NCBI GenBank assembly: GCA_009599575.1
Contig: VWND01000001.1
Location: 1,860,001-1,924,000 of the forward strand
DNA length: 64,000 nt
Source: Blumeriella jaapii
Taxonomy: Eukaryota; Ascomycota; Leotiomycetes; Helotiales; Drepanopezizaceae
Direction: 5' to 3'
Both the position numbers and the translations under genes were made by a program. Positions 54,681-64,000 of this stretch are shown piece by piece (within the stretch, counting starts at the first letter, position 1; every line of letters begins with the position of its first letter). The notes beneath the pieces were generated by a model. The model saw only the letters and a program-made list of their open reading frames with translations. It did no database searches and was not told the origin of the DNA.

Positions 54681-57600
54681 TGAGTTCGCGAACCTCGTAC
54701 TCAACTCATTCCAGATCCATGCTCGAGTTGACATACCCCGAACGAGGTTGCCTTATGCCAACCTAGTTGTCGATTCCATACTCGAACTGGCTCGACGACA
54801 TCTACACATCCAAGCACGTGCAAATATGCGCGTTGCAGTTGGTGGGCGACGGATCATGCGTCCAAGAGGCCACCATGTTTCTTAATCCATTTCCCAATCC
54901 ACGCCATCTACGCTTGCGTAGCTCAGCGTCATTTTCGTTGACCAAGTCTACCGCTCCGCACGACGGTTCCAAGCCTTGTTCGGTCGAATCGCAGCGGGCA
55001 CACGACATTACCCAGGTCTCCAAAATCCTCTTCGATATCCAACACGATTTTCTTTCTTCTTGCATTGAATCTGAAACACACTCTTTTGGTTCTCATAGTC
55101 ATTTTGACTCCCACATTCTTTAGGATTTACGGGTGGAGGTTGGCGGACCCTGGGAGGAAGGGGCGGGGAGGACATGATACGCAGGATAATCGAGCTGTCG
55201 TTGGTGACAAGATGGAACTTGAGTCGCGCTATTGTGGCGGGTGTGTGCACAGATCACATCCGGAGATAGTCTATCGAAGAACTTCCCCCCACCCCACGGA
55301 AGATATGTTGGGTGATGATTATGATGCGATGTGACGTGCAATCTAAGAGAGTGCCCGGTGACCAACATCCATCACGGAGCAGTCGTTTTGAACCGCTGAT
55401 AGCTCTTTTACATCGTGGTCGATGAAACCCCTGGAATCGTGACGATTGCGTCGAGTCGAAGCTCGAAGAGAGCATGATGCATGTACTGATTTGCGCGCCT
55501 GCTCTGGCCTGCTCTGGGACTTGGCTTCGCGGTCTTCGTACGCGAAAGTCGAGGCCACCATAGGTAGATAGGTAGGTGGGTCGGTGATGATGTGATGGAT
55601 TTCCCTCCCTTCATTCTCTTTAGAGGGAGAGTGTAGGTAGGTAAGGTAGGTAGGTAAGTGAGTGAGTAAGTAAGTCACTGATCGGATAGCCGATAGGCGT
55701 GGAAAAACATGACTTGGCTTGCGATTCGGCGGGGAGCGGCTAGAGCGAGGTGGTTTGCGCATGGAGCGTACAGAGCGGCATCCAAGGCAAGGCAAGGCAA
55801 GGCAAGAAGGCCGTCACGGACGCAGAGCCCGAACGCGGTGGATGGGCGTGTCGGGCTGCTGCTGGCAGCTAGCAAGCTACGGTGAGTAGCAAGGCAGCAA
55901 GACCGTCGAGTGAGGGTGTGGAAGGGATGGTTGGTTGGATGGATGAGTGGAGAATTCGAAGGACCGACACATCGGTTGAGCAAGGCTGGAAGAGGAGGAG
56001 GAGGAGGAGGAGGAGGAGGAACGTTGTTCCAAGAGGAGCGGGTGGGATCTAGCAGAGGTGTTATCCAGCGACACGGCGGTTAGCTGTACTCCATCAGAGT
56101 GAGAGAGCGTCTCTTCTCTTGCGTTCTTCGTTTTTCTCGGAGGATCGCGAACCCAAGATGAGGGAGTGCGCTCCGGGCGGGTGACTGGGTAGGTTGCGCA
56201 TCGAGTGTGTAATGATTGCCGATGGCAGATCGACATCCCAATTTCTCCAGTCAAGCAAGGGGGGCAGATTGAAGAGAGAAAAGTATTGTGACCCTGTGCT
56301 GTTTGGCGCGTGGGAGAGAGAGTGTGCATGTGTTTACGGCCGGAGATTAGCCGCGAAGCGAGATGTTGGGGACGTCATTTGAGAGTCCAGAAAGTGCTGA
56401 ACAGCATTCGTGTGCAGGGGGTTCTAATATAGAAAGGACCGGTCGTTGCAGAGTTTCCCAGTTGGAGATGTGTGGCTGCTGTGGGGCCGTGGTGGGTATT
56501 GTGATTAGATCGAGATGGATTTCCATAAGAATAGGGTGAATTTGAGCAGAAAGAATGTCGCCAAAGAAAAAGAGAAGAGCAGCATCGGGGGTTGGTTTGA
56601 GGTAGTTGCTGTGATCGGAAAGTCCTTGAGGGATCTTGAACCTGGCCTTCTCTCTTTCCCTCTTCCGTTCTGGTTTCCCGCCGGAAAGACGCGCTGCACC
56701 TTTGAAGGGGGATGTAGGTGTGTCACTGCGTAGGAGACATTGCTCACACTGCGTGAAATGAGCGTTCATCTTGGCGGGGAAACAGGACCACCGCGGGGTT
56801 TTCTTGTCGATATGCCATGCGTCGAATAGGCTTGCTGGGATTGTGGTAGGTGATAACTGGGCTGTGGCAGAAATGTGCTGGGCTGCACTAAACTGGCAAC
56901 ATTCCAACAAGAGCGAGCGCATACGATGATGCCGGCTCGAGAAAACTCGTGTGAAGGGAAGGAAGATAGATGTATCTGTGTGTGTATGCATGTCGAGCAA
57001 TGTAATGCGTATGAATCGTTGATTAGATGTGAGGACTCGCTTAACCGAGAAAAACCAACTAAGGAAACGGAATACGTGCTCAAAAACAATTTGCAGAAGA
57101 ATAACCCCTCAAGGACGAGGAAAGGCCAGTGGATCGCAAGGCAAACGTTTTTGGATTCGTGATTTGTTGAGTCGTTACTGCGGCCTTGCGATCGATCATT
57201 TCCAACCCACACTAGAGACTCCATTGGAACGAGTACCCCCGGCACCCCGTCCCGTCTATAGTATATTTATCCAATTCTGATAACGGGTTGCTCTTCATAG
57301 GTAGAGGACAATCAGAGATCCAGAATCCATTGAGTCGAGGGTCTGCCTGGCTTGGGTGTAGGTCTGCTCTTTAAGCGGGTGGCGTTGACCTGGGCTGGGC
57401 TTAGAATCCAGAAAGCGAGTGCCAGAGCGAGAGGGCCGGCAAAAGCCTGGGAGAAGCGACTTGAGCAATGTCCAAAAAAATCCAAATTTCCCCCAAAAAA
57501 TGGCCAGCTACAAAATTCTGAAAGAGAAGTTCAATTTCGTGTATTTCCGACAGAAGATATTGCATTGCTTAACGGATAGACAATGAACCAAATAGAAAAA

Positions 57601-59316
57601 GAAGTATGTCTTCAAAATGCCCAAAAATGCAACACAAAAAAAAGCCAAAAAAAAATTGCAAAACAAACTCCCCAACTCCCGCGTCCGGGAGAAGGGGAGA
57701 AGAAAAGCCCATATTCGCCCGGTAATATGAGGTTTTCGTTATTTACTCGGTTCGCCATCCTTACTCCTCCTGATCCCAATTCGCCCTGAGACTATTCCCC
57801 ATCATGGGATCTGTCCTGCCCTTGCGGATCGATGTATGAAAATGCTGGTTTGCGACATAAAACCCAATAGCGAAATTCGAAAGTCGCCAAGTGCCGTGAT
57901 TCAGCCGAGCGAGAGAGTGTGGTGGTGGCGTCTAGGGGAGGTGACGTGCTGGCTCGGTGAGCCCTGAGGGCACCTAGGGTACGTGCGAGCAAGAAGAATG
58001 GGCAGAACAGTGATATCTACCGTCGGATCTGGGCTTTGAGAAGGCGAACAGGAGCCGTTTCACGGATGTGTCTGCTGATACATGCTAATTATACCGTGTC
58101 GCATGCGAAGATAAGGTCGCTCAGAAGCAACAGGTTCAGCTAACAACCCTACATAGCATAACCCACAAGCAGCTTTGGGGCCAGAACGAGCAAGCAATGA
58201 AACACTACAAGCAATTCAACGATGGGAGGAGCTTTCATCCGCCGGCGCTGCAGGGTCGGGTTGTGGGCATACGCTGGGAAGCAAAGATACACCGTGGCAA
58301 TAATAACTTGGAAGAGAACGAAAACAAGACGAAAGACAATTTCTATGCAAGAAGGGTTCATTTGGCTCTTGGAACAGGCTTCCCTCCAGATGGACGTCGT
58401 GGCAGAGTTTAAATACGGGGGCATACATGTCGTACTGGTAATTCAAAGTCCTTAGGCAGCGCGGATTCTGTTTTGGGCTGGCAGACGGCGGCGAGCGACT
58501 TGAACATACGAAGACGAGTTGACGACCTGCAGAGACAATACGCCAGGATTCTGCAAGAACGGTAGCAACACGGTAACATTGGCTGATTCGGTTGGCGATG
58601 CGAATGTTAGGTGGGTTCAAAAGTCTCGGGCCAGGCTGTTGGATGGAATCGGCATCTGAGTGTTTCATGGACCAATTTCTCAGCTGGAGGCATTCGCGAT
58701 CAGGCATGAGTAGCCCAGGTATTGCAAGTGTACAACGGGACGACGTTTGCGTGTTGTTGCAGACTTCATTTGACGGAGAACATGCTATTCTATCCTCCCA
58801 CTCTCTCCATCGTATGTAGATTCATTGAGTCCAGCAGGCGAACAAGAATCCCTGGGATTTGCAATCTCTCTGGGAGTACCGATTCCTGGAAAGTGTCCTG
58901 GTAGATGCCCGTAGGTGGGTAAAAAATAGCCGATGTAATGGAAACCGGTTCCTATTCCCGAGTCGACTCCCTCCCAATTTACGGCCAGCCATAGATAAGA
59001 GCGAGGAAACACAAACACCAAAAGCAAAACCGCTTTTGAACAGTAAATGTAGAGAGCAGATGGCAGGTAAGTGGCAAAATTTTTGATAAGCTCTGAACAC
59101 TTCGGTTAAAACGATCCTGATGCTCTTTCATCCCCTCATAATGCTCGGGCAGCCAAGAAATTTTGCAGGAGAAGTAAGAGACGCAGAACAAACAAGATAC
59201 TACAAAATCAAATAGACCCATGCCTTGCATCGGGACCTTTGGGTAATTTCTCGCATTCGAATACTAAGCTTACAAGCTTTTTGTTCCCCGAAACGCCAAG
59301 AACTTCTGGAGAGTAC
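54681..59316. other. 4.6-kb convergent intergenic region
   Basis: Between the 3' ends of the second F-box gene (+) and SEC13 (-). No supported gene. Repeats include GGTAGGTA/TAAG runs at 55560-55680, CAAGG x4 near 55788-55807 and a GGA array at 55992-56019. The strands carry small frames without families. Confidence 0.5.
55992..56019. repeat. GGA trinucleotide array
   Basis: Nine or so GGA units, purine-only on the plus strand. Confidence 0.88.
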
Positions 59317-60344
59317 CTACTCCTCGATAGTCTTCACACATTCCCACTCGCCCCTCAAATTCTCCTTCCATAGACTAACCTTATTATCACCCGCGCTGAC
59401 CGCCAATACGTTTCCGCTCAAACTCCAGCTCACTCTCCATAGCACCACGTCAAAGTTCAACACCTTGCTATTCCATACGCCTGGTTGGCTGGGATCGCTC
59501 GTCCAAATCCGAACGGTCTTGTCTTGGCTAGCGGATGCGATATAGCTCTTTTGTAATACTGTTGGTGACCACGCAACGTCGCGTACCCAGTCTGTGTGTC
59601 CTGTCAATGGCTCCCGCTCCTGTGTGTAGCCTTGCGATGCAGCATCAAAGCTCCACAGTCTCAGCATATTATCACTGCCGCCTGTAACAAATCTCCTAAC
59701 ACCAGCTTGGCCGCCTGCGCTCGATACCAATGATCCAGGACTCGTACTTGGTGCCCAAGAGACCGAGTTGACCCCAATGCCATGCGCGTGGAAGATCTTG
59801 TGGTCCATTGAGTTATCTTTGAATTCCAAAACCGAAACGTTGCCTTCAGAAGAAGCGCAGGCAAGTAGGCAGCCGGATTCGTGGGGAGACCAGGAGATGA
59901 CATTCACGGACGCAGTGTGGAGGGCGAAATCGAAAACCTTGGTCCAAGTTGTGCCTTGTTCGCGCCAGATGAAGACCTTGCCATCGTAACCAGCCGAGGC
60001 CAGAATGTTGCCATATTTCGGGTGTGCCCACGCAACTGACCAGACTGCTCCTTCGTGACTGAAAGATGTTAGTGAGACCCTCAAGGCAGACACAGGAACT
60101 TGCCCCTTAAGTGTCTCTATTAGACGATGCGATTCGCCCTCGACTTCGAAGATCTTGACCGTCTTGTCAGAGGAACAGGTGGCGAGTCGTCTTCCGTAAT
60201 AATCTAGAACTGCGTCATGCTGTGATCATAATTAGCTGTTGTGCTAAGAGGTGCGCGTTCATGCGAACACCGATACGCAATTCCCCAAAGGTCAAGACCT
60301 ACAATCATGTCATCGTGACCGGAGTTTGTAATGACCTGTGCCAT
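59317..60344 (-). CDS. SEC13: Sec13, COPII coat and nuclear pore WD40 protein
   Basis: Three exons, 60344-60303, 60219-60104 and 60058-59317, encode 299 residues, the usual size. The first 14 codons ([14 protein letters not shown]) are followed by [20 protein letters not shown] and [19 protein letters not shown]. The second intron (60103-60059, 45 nt) begins GCAAGT and ends CAG: a GC-AG intron that restores [20 protein letters not shown] exactly. The rest is six WD-type blades, for example [31 protein letters not shown] and [10 protein letters not shown]. Sec13 pairs with Sec31 in the outer COPII cage for ER-to-Golgi transport, and with Nup145C/Nup84 in the pore Y-complex. In yeasts it also joins the SEA complex. 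The start is divergent from PEX20. Confidence 0.96.
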
Positions 60345-60845
60345 CTTGACACAATCGTGGTATCTTGTGCTCAGGGGGTGGAGGAAAGGAAGGCAGTTTT
60401 GGTATGATATTCACGCCTCCGGGATTCGACAGCGTGTCAAGGAAGTCGTGTCTGCTCGGTCTTTTATTTTTCCCCTCCGCTCCGCTCCGCCCCGCTCCAT
60501 GCCACTCAACCTGATCGTGCCAAGCCCCCGCCGCGGCCCTCGAAATTGGCTTGTGACTTGAGACGGTTCGGCGTTGCATCTCCACGGACCGAACTCCAAC
60601 TTCATCCTCTTTGACGCGGCGCTCGATTTGTTGCTTACGGGCCGTTGTATCTCCCTATAACAGGTCTACTCATTCTTTAACATTCGCAGCAACCCCTTTT
60701 TGGATACCTGGTACACTGTAGATCGACGTGGAGTCCCAAGCACTCATTGTTGAGTTGCCTCGGCTCAATACGACTTCGAAGTTCGCCTTGAGCTGGGCGA
60801 AATTGAACTGCGCGACTCTTCTACAACATAGTTCATACATTCGAC
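60345..60845. promoter_or_regulatory. Shared divergent promoter of SEC13 and PEX20
   Basis: 501 bp between the two ATGs. No specific site identified. Confidence 0.45.
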
Positions 60846-61905
60846 ATGGCGGAACCTATGTGCGGACCGTCAAATGCTCTCCAAAATTTCCAGAAGCATA
60901 GCACAATCGACCGGACGTTACAGCAAGACCGGCTTGCAGCCAGACACTCGCTAGCCCAGGTACGCGCCTTCTACAGTTCCCAGGGTTTTACTCCGGCTGA
61001 CACAATCTCAGGGCTTTCGATCCTCTCCTGGTCCAAATGCGGGCTATTTAGATCCGGAGTTTGAGGCTTTCCAGGCCGGACATCTACCTCTGAATCAAGG
61101 CGTCCAACCACAAGGCCATTTTCAATCACCTTCAAACTTACAACAGCAGCGACAACAACGACCAGGTACCGCAGACTGGGCCTCTGACTTTCAAAGCCTA
61201 CAAATATCGAATTCTCAACCTCAGTTTAATCAACAACACTTTGGACCCCAAGTACAATCGAGGCAAAATGGGGGAGACTGGCACCAAGAATTTACGCGGC
61301 AGCAAGGTCAGATGAACGAGAGGAGTATGAGCAGCACGCAAAGCCAGCCAAACTCTACATTCCGGCCGATGGCTGGTTATGGAATGACTCCTCAATATGT
61401 AGGAGGATTTGTGGGACCTCAGGCAACGATGTCAAGTGCCCAGCAGCAGCACCCGGTAGAGACTTTTGACGAAGCGGCATTCGCCCGGGCGTTCGAGAAA
61501 GCTGCGAATGAGGAGGCAGAAATCCAAAATGACACGAACCAAGAACAAGAAAATCATCAGAACTTCGAATTAGGCCAGGATATTTTGATCAAGGAATCAG
61601 CAGAACGTCTCATGGCGGATTCTGCAGGTTTGTTGGACCAGGAACGTATTGGCTCGGATCGCATACATGACCCTCTCTCTCAATCTCCGGAAGCCCGCGC
61701 ACAGTACGAAGATCCGGACGCACTGGCTAAAACAGCTGCAGAGCTTCTGGACAAGGTAAAGCTGAACCAGAGCTCTAAATTCCAAAATAGCCAGTTTCTA
61801 CAATTGATGCAGCAGTTCCGAAGCAAGGAGGCGATTGTCCAGGATGATAAGCTTGTGATAGCAGGGAATGTGCAAGGGGAATCAATGAGCCAAGAGGCAG
61901 TGTAA
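60846..61905 (+). CDS. PEX20: Peroxin 20, co-receptor for PTS2 import
   Basis: Two exons, 60846-60959 and 61012-61905, encode 335 residues. The 52-nt intron (GTACGC...TCAG) joins SLAQ to GFRSSPGPNAGYLDPEFEAF. The N-terminus MAEPMCGPSNALQNFQKH carries the conserved cysteine (residue 6) whose monoubiquitination recycles Pex20. Two WxxxF motifs (DWASDF and DWHQEF) are the expected Pex14/Pex13 binding sites. The C-terminal KFQNSQFLQLMQQFRSKEAI block matches the Pex7-binding region. Pex20 is the fungal co-receptor that, with Pex7, imports PTS2 proteins such as thiolase; yeasts such as Saccharomyces use Pex18/Pex21 instead. The long frame from 60846 without splicing stops at 61064. Confidence 0.9.
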
Positions 61906-61947
61906 TAGACCAGTCCATCTGACATTGCGCACAGAAAGCAATAACAG

Positions 61948-62330
61948 ATCTGTCACAAAGGATGGAGGACTCTTCATCTCCATAATACCCAACTTGATCT
62001 TCTTAAAGCTTCGTACCTTCCGATCACTCTTCCATGAGCTGTACGAAATTTCCAAATTAGGCGTTATGATGGATCACCACTTTTGCAGACAAAACCTTCC
62101 CGAGTGACATTCTCAAAGAGATTACATCGAGCAAAGCATTGCTCAGCACCCCCTCCATCCAATCCCTAGTCATCGTTGCTCTCCACAGCGTTCTACCCGA
62201 TGAAGCTGATAGAGCGAAATTTGACTTGCACGTCATCCAGGCCGCCAACGCCGAGATCAGCCGCGCAGCCCTCAGCGACTATTCCGAGATCCAACCTCAA
62301 GAAGCCGTATACGAATACATCAGCTCATAG
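61948..62330 (+). other. Possible small gene or fragment of unknown family
   Basis: Two readable pieces lie in different frames: VTKDGGLFISIIPNLIFLKL through LFHELYEISKLGV (about 61950-62070), then DKTFPSDILKEITSSKALLS (from about 62090) continuing TPSIQSLVIVALHSVLPDEA to a stop at 62330. The second piece looks like a genuine folded protein, with amphipathic helices, but I do not recognise it. There is no confident start or splice linking them. It could be a decayed gene, or an exon pair of an unrecognised one. Confidence 0.3.
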
Positions 62331-63126
62331 CTCTCCGTGTGATGGAGTTGAATAGCAAGCTTCAGCAGCGGCAAGACGTCGAGCCACTTCCGGCGCGCCC
62401 CTCTTCCTCTCCAAACGTTCCAACACCGGGCTCCCCACAATCGTCTTCGACGCGCAAGAGCAGATTCCCAGGTGCTTCGTATAAAGCGGAGGGGCAGTAA
62501 GAGGGACATGGCTGCTCGTTTCCGGTCTGATGAAATGGCTGAGATTTGGGTCGCTTTGACCCGGCTCTAAAATATATTTCCTTTATTACACACAGGTAGT
62601 AGTAACATACGTATCAAAAGGCATAACTAAATCTTCAACAGTGAGAAAATCAATATCATAACAGGTCCGAGGAAGAAGAAACTTACATCAGTCTGTGCAT
62701 CGCGAGGCTCCGAGGCTTCCGTTTGTGATTATCTTCCGTAGCGTTCAGTGTGAAATACCCCCAAGACAGATCTCCTAAATAGGAAAACGAGGTCATGTAT
62801 CGCGTCGAAGCAGCCCAAGCAAGGGTTTCCGCGCTGCATTGTAAGACGCTGGACTATGCCTAACGGTAGGAAGGTCCAACGCCTGGAGGAAACGGGTAAG
62901 ACACCTCCTACCTACCGATGTAGCACTCTTCGCATATGTCCCAGATATAATCGGCCAATCGAGTTACTCAGGCACCAATCTCATAGGAGCTTTCTCTCCA
63001 GATGTTTCCTTTTGGAAAGCTGGATAAGTGGTAAGCTTTGACTGACATTCAAATGCTCAGTCACCGGTGGCCTAGCTAAGCCTGTACCAAGTTCCGTCAT
63101 CATCATCCAAGAGGAGAGGAGGTAAA
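62331..63126. other. Spacer downstream of MED16
   Basis: No gene seen. It probably contains the MED16 3' UTR. Confidence 0.4.
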
Positions 63127-64000
63127 TCAAGCAATTGTCTTCCCAGGGGCGATCATATTCCAAAAGCCCCCACAGAAACACCGTCTTTGCTGCATGATCA
63201 ACCACTGTAGCGCTTGCCGCTGCGTCAGCACATCCTCCATGACCGCCGCGCACCTCGCGCACCTCCTCCATCTCCCATGTCTATTCTCCGCGTCCCCATC
63301 TACAGCCAAAATCTTCTGCGGACTCTCAAGCCACACCTTCCGGAAGCAATCCATCTTCTTGTTGGAGAGTCTTCGCTTTTCTGTGCTCGCTTTGTCCTCA
63401 TCTACCTCCAACATGCTGAAATCGGCAAAGAACAGCTGCGCGGGTTCGATTTCCTCTTTCACGCCGTCTAGTAGGCCCTCTACACGAAAGAGCTCCACGA
63501 TGACTGTTTTGAACGCATCCGGGAAGGAACTGCCGAAAAGCATTTTCATTTCCAGATTGTTGCGCGTACGTTCGGCGGCCGGTGAGCCGGCAAGCGGTGG
63601 GTTGGTGGAGGACGCGTAGCCAGCCTTGATAAGCGAGGTCAAAGACGCAAGGAGGCTTTCGAGAGTCTTAATCTTTACAATAGAAGAGCCCGTTAGCTGT
63701 GCGATTTGCACGTAAGCGGCTTTCAGGGACGGAGAAAGAGTATTTGCGGTTGAAGTATGTGGGTTAGAGGGATTGATGTTGGAGACCGGGGCGTTGGTGT
63801 GCATCGCTTTTCGGGCGATAAAGTCGAGATGTTGGAGGCGACGGCAAACGGCAGTCAAGAAGCCTCGGGACGGGGAGGAAAGCAAGAGGTGGAGGGAAAT
63901 GGTGTTGGTCTTGTGAAGGTAGGAAAGAAGATCTGGGATTGAAAGCGTGGATGCGTTGGTCAATGTTATGTTTGGAGGGATTATTGTGGGTAGAGTGAGG
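63127..64000 (-). CDS. MED16: Mediator complex subunit 16, C-terminal part (cut by window edge)
   Basis: The frame stays open to the right edge of the window, so the N-terminal majority, including the WD40-like propeller, lies outside. The 291 visible residues include LPTIIPPNITLTNASTLSIP and DLLSYLHKTNTISLHLLLSS, then helical segments. The end is WRRCARCAAVMEDVLTQRQA with QWLIMQQRRCFCGGFWNMI. The C-x2-C...C-x-C arrangement in this tail is the conserved feature of fungal MED16 (Sin4). MED16 sits in the Mediator tail module and relays signals from activators to RNA polymerase II. The upstream TTG at 63963 is not a start. Confidence 0.85.
   Translation of the reverse strand, partial: LTLPTIIPPNITLTNASTLSIPDLLSYLHKTNTISLHLLLSSPSRGFLTAVCRRLQHLDFIARKAMHTNAPVSNINPSNPHTSTANTLSPSLKAAYVQIAQLTGSSIVKIKTLESLLASLTSLIKAGYASSTNPPLAGSPAAERTRNNLEMKMLFGSSFPDAFKTVIVELFRVEGLLDGVKEEIEPAQLFFADFSMLEVDEDKASTEKRRLSNKKMDCFRKVWLESPQKILAVDGDAENRHGRWRRCARCAAVMEDVLTQRQALQWLIMQQRRCFCGGFWNMIAPGKTIA

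Noticed and set aside
1..64000. tRNA genes
   Set aside because: I looked for B-box-like GGTTCRANNCC words with a matching A box and acceptor stem and found none that fitted; a tRNA search program would be decisive.

Overview
This window is nuclear DNA from a filamentous ascomycete (Pezizomycotina). Most genes are split by introns of about 45-160 nt with GT...YAG ends and CTAAC/CTGAC-like branch sites. The gene complement is typical of such a fungus: a PEX20-type peroxin, an SRPK-like kinase with HGD in place of HRD, a heme-thiolate peroxygenase, a Crh-type GH16 wall enzyme, and a hevein-type chitin-binding protein. I cannot place it below subphylum. I found no rRNA, tRNA, CRISPR array or intact transposon.

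Layout. 0-29 kb: a CaCA-family cation exchanger (1931-3130, -), a secreted peroxygenase (5699-7104, +), a PHD-finger protein (8633-10201, -), an SRPK-like kinase (11156-12919, -), a mitochondrial CaiB/BaiF CoA-transferase (13430-14990, -), a secreted chitin-binding protein with a duplicated hevein module (15556-18043, +), a decayed 3-hydroxyacyl-CoA dehydrogenase (19277-20168), a peroxisomal MaoC-type hydratase ending in SKL (21986-23066, -), a decayed NADAR-domain gene (23621-24135), TFIIB (24694-25811, -) divergent from proteasome ATPase RPT5 (26657-28189, +), and ATP synthase subunit h (28733-29315, +).

29-59 kb: genes are sparse and the gaps are long and rich in short repeats. Genes here are SCH9 (32319-34995, -), RSC7/NPL6 (38284-39927, +), a decayed deaminase (40528-42095), an F-box protein (42638-43949, -), a CRH glucan/chitin transglycosylase (48952-50181, +) and a second F-box protein (52546-54680, +). 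The gaps carry a recurring palindromic motif family (GTACTGTAC/GTACAGTAC with TACCTACC/GGTAGGTA), tandem arrays and long homopolymers. 59-64 kb: SEC13 (59317-60344, -) is divergent from PEX20 (60846-61905, +), then the C-terminus of Mediator subunit MED16 (63127-64000, -), cut by the window edge.

Most genes are unrelated housekeeping functions. Peroxisome links are thematic only: PEX20, the SKL hydratase and the dead dehydrogenase. Two kinds of oddity recur. Three genes are unmistakable relics with several stops or frame changes. Three otherwise intact genes (SCH9 and both F-box genes) have exactly one frame break each, and exon-length arithmetic shows each is out by one base (or two the other way); a fourth, the PHD gene, has an ambiguous junction. 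Those look like single-base indels, either real or assembly errors. SEC13 carries a clear GC-AG intron. I did not find a convincing undescribed multi-gene system; the dispersed palindromic repeat family is the most unexplained signal.
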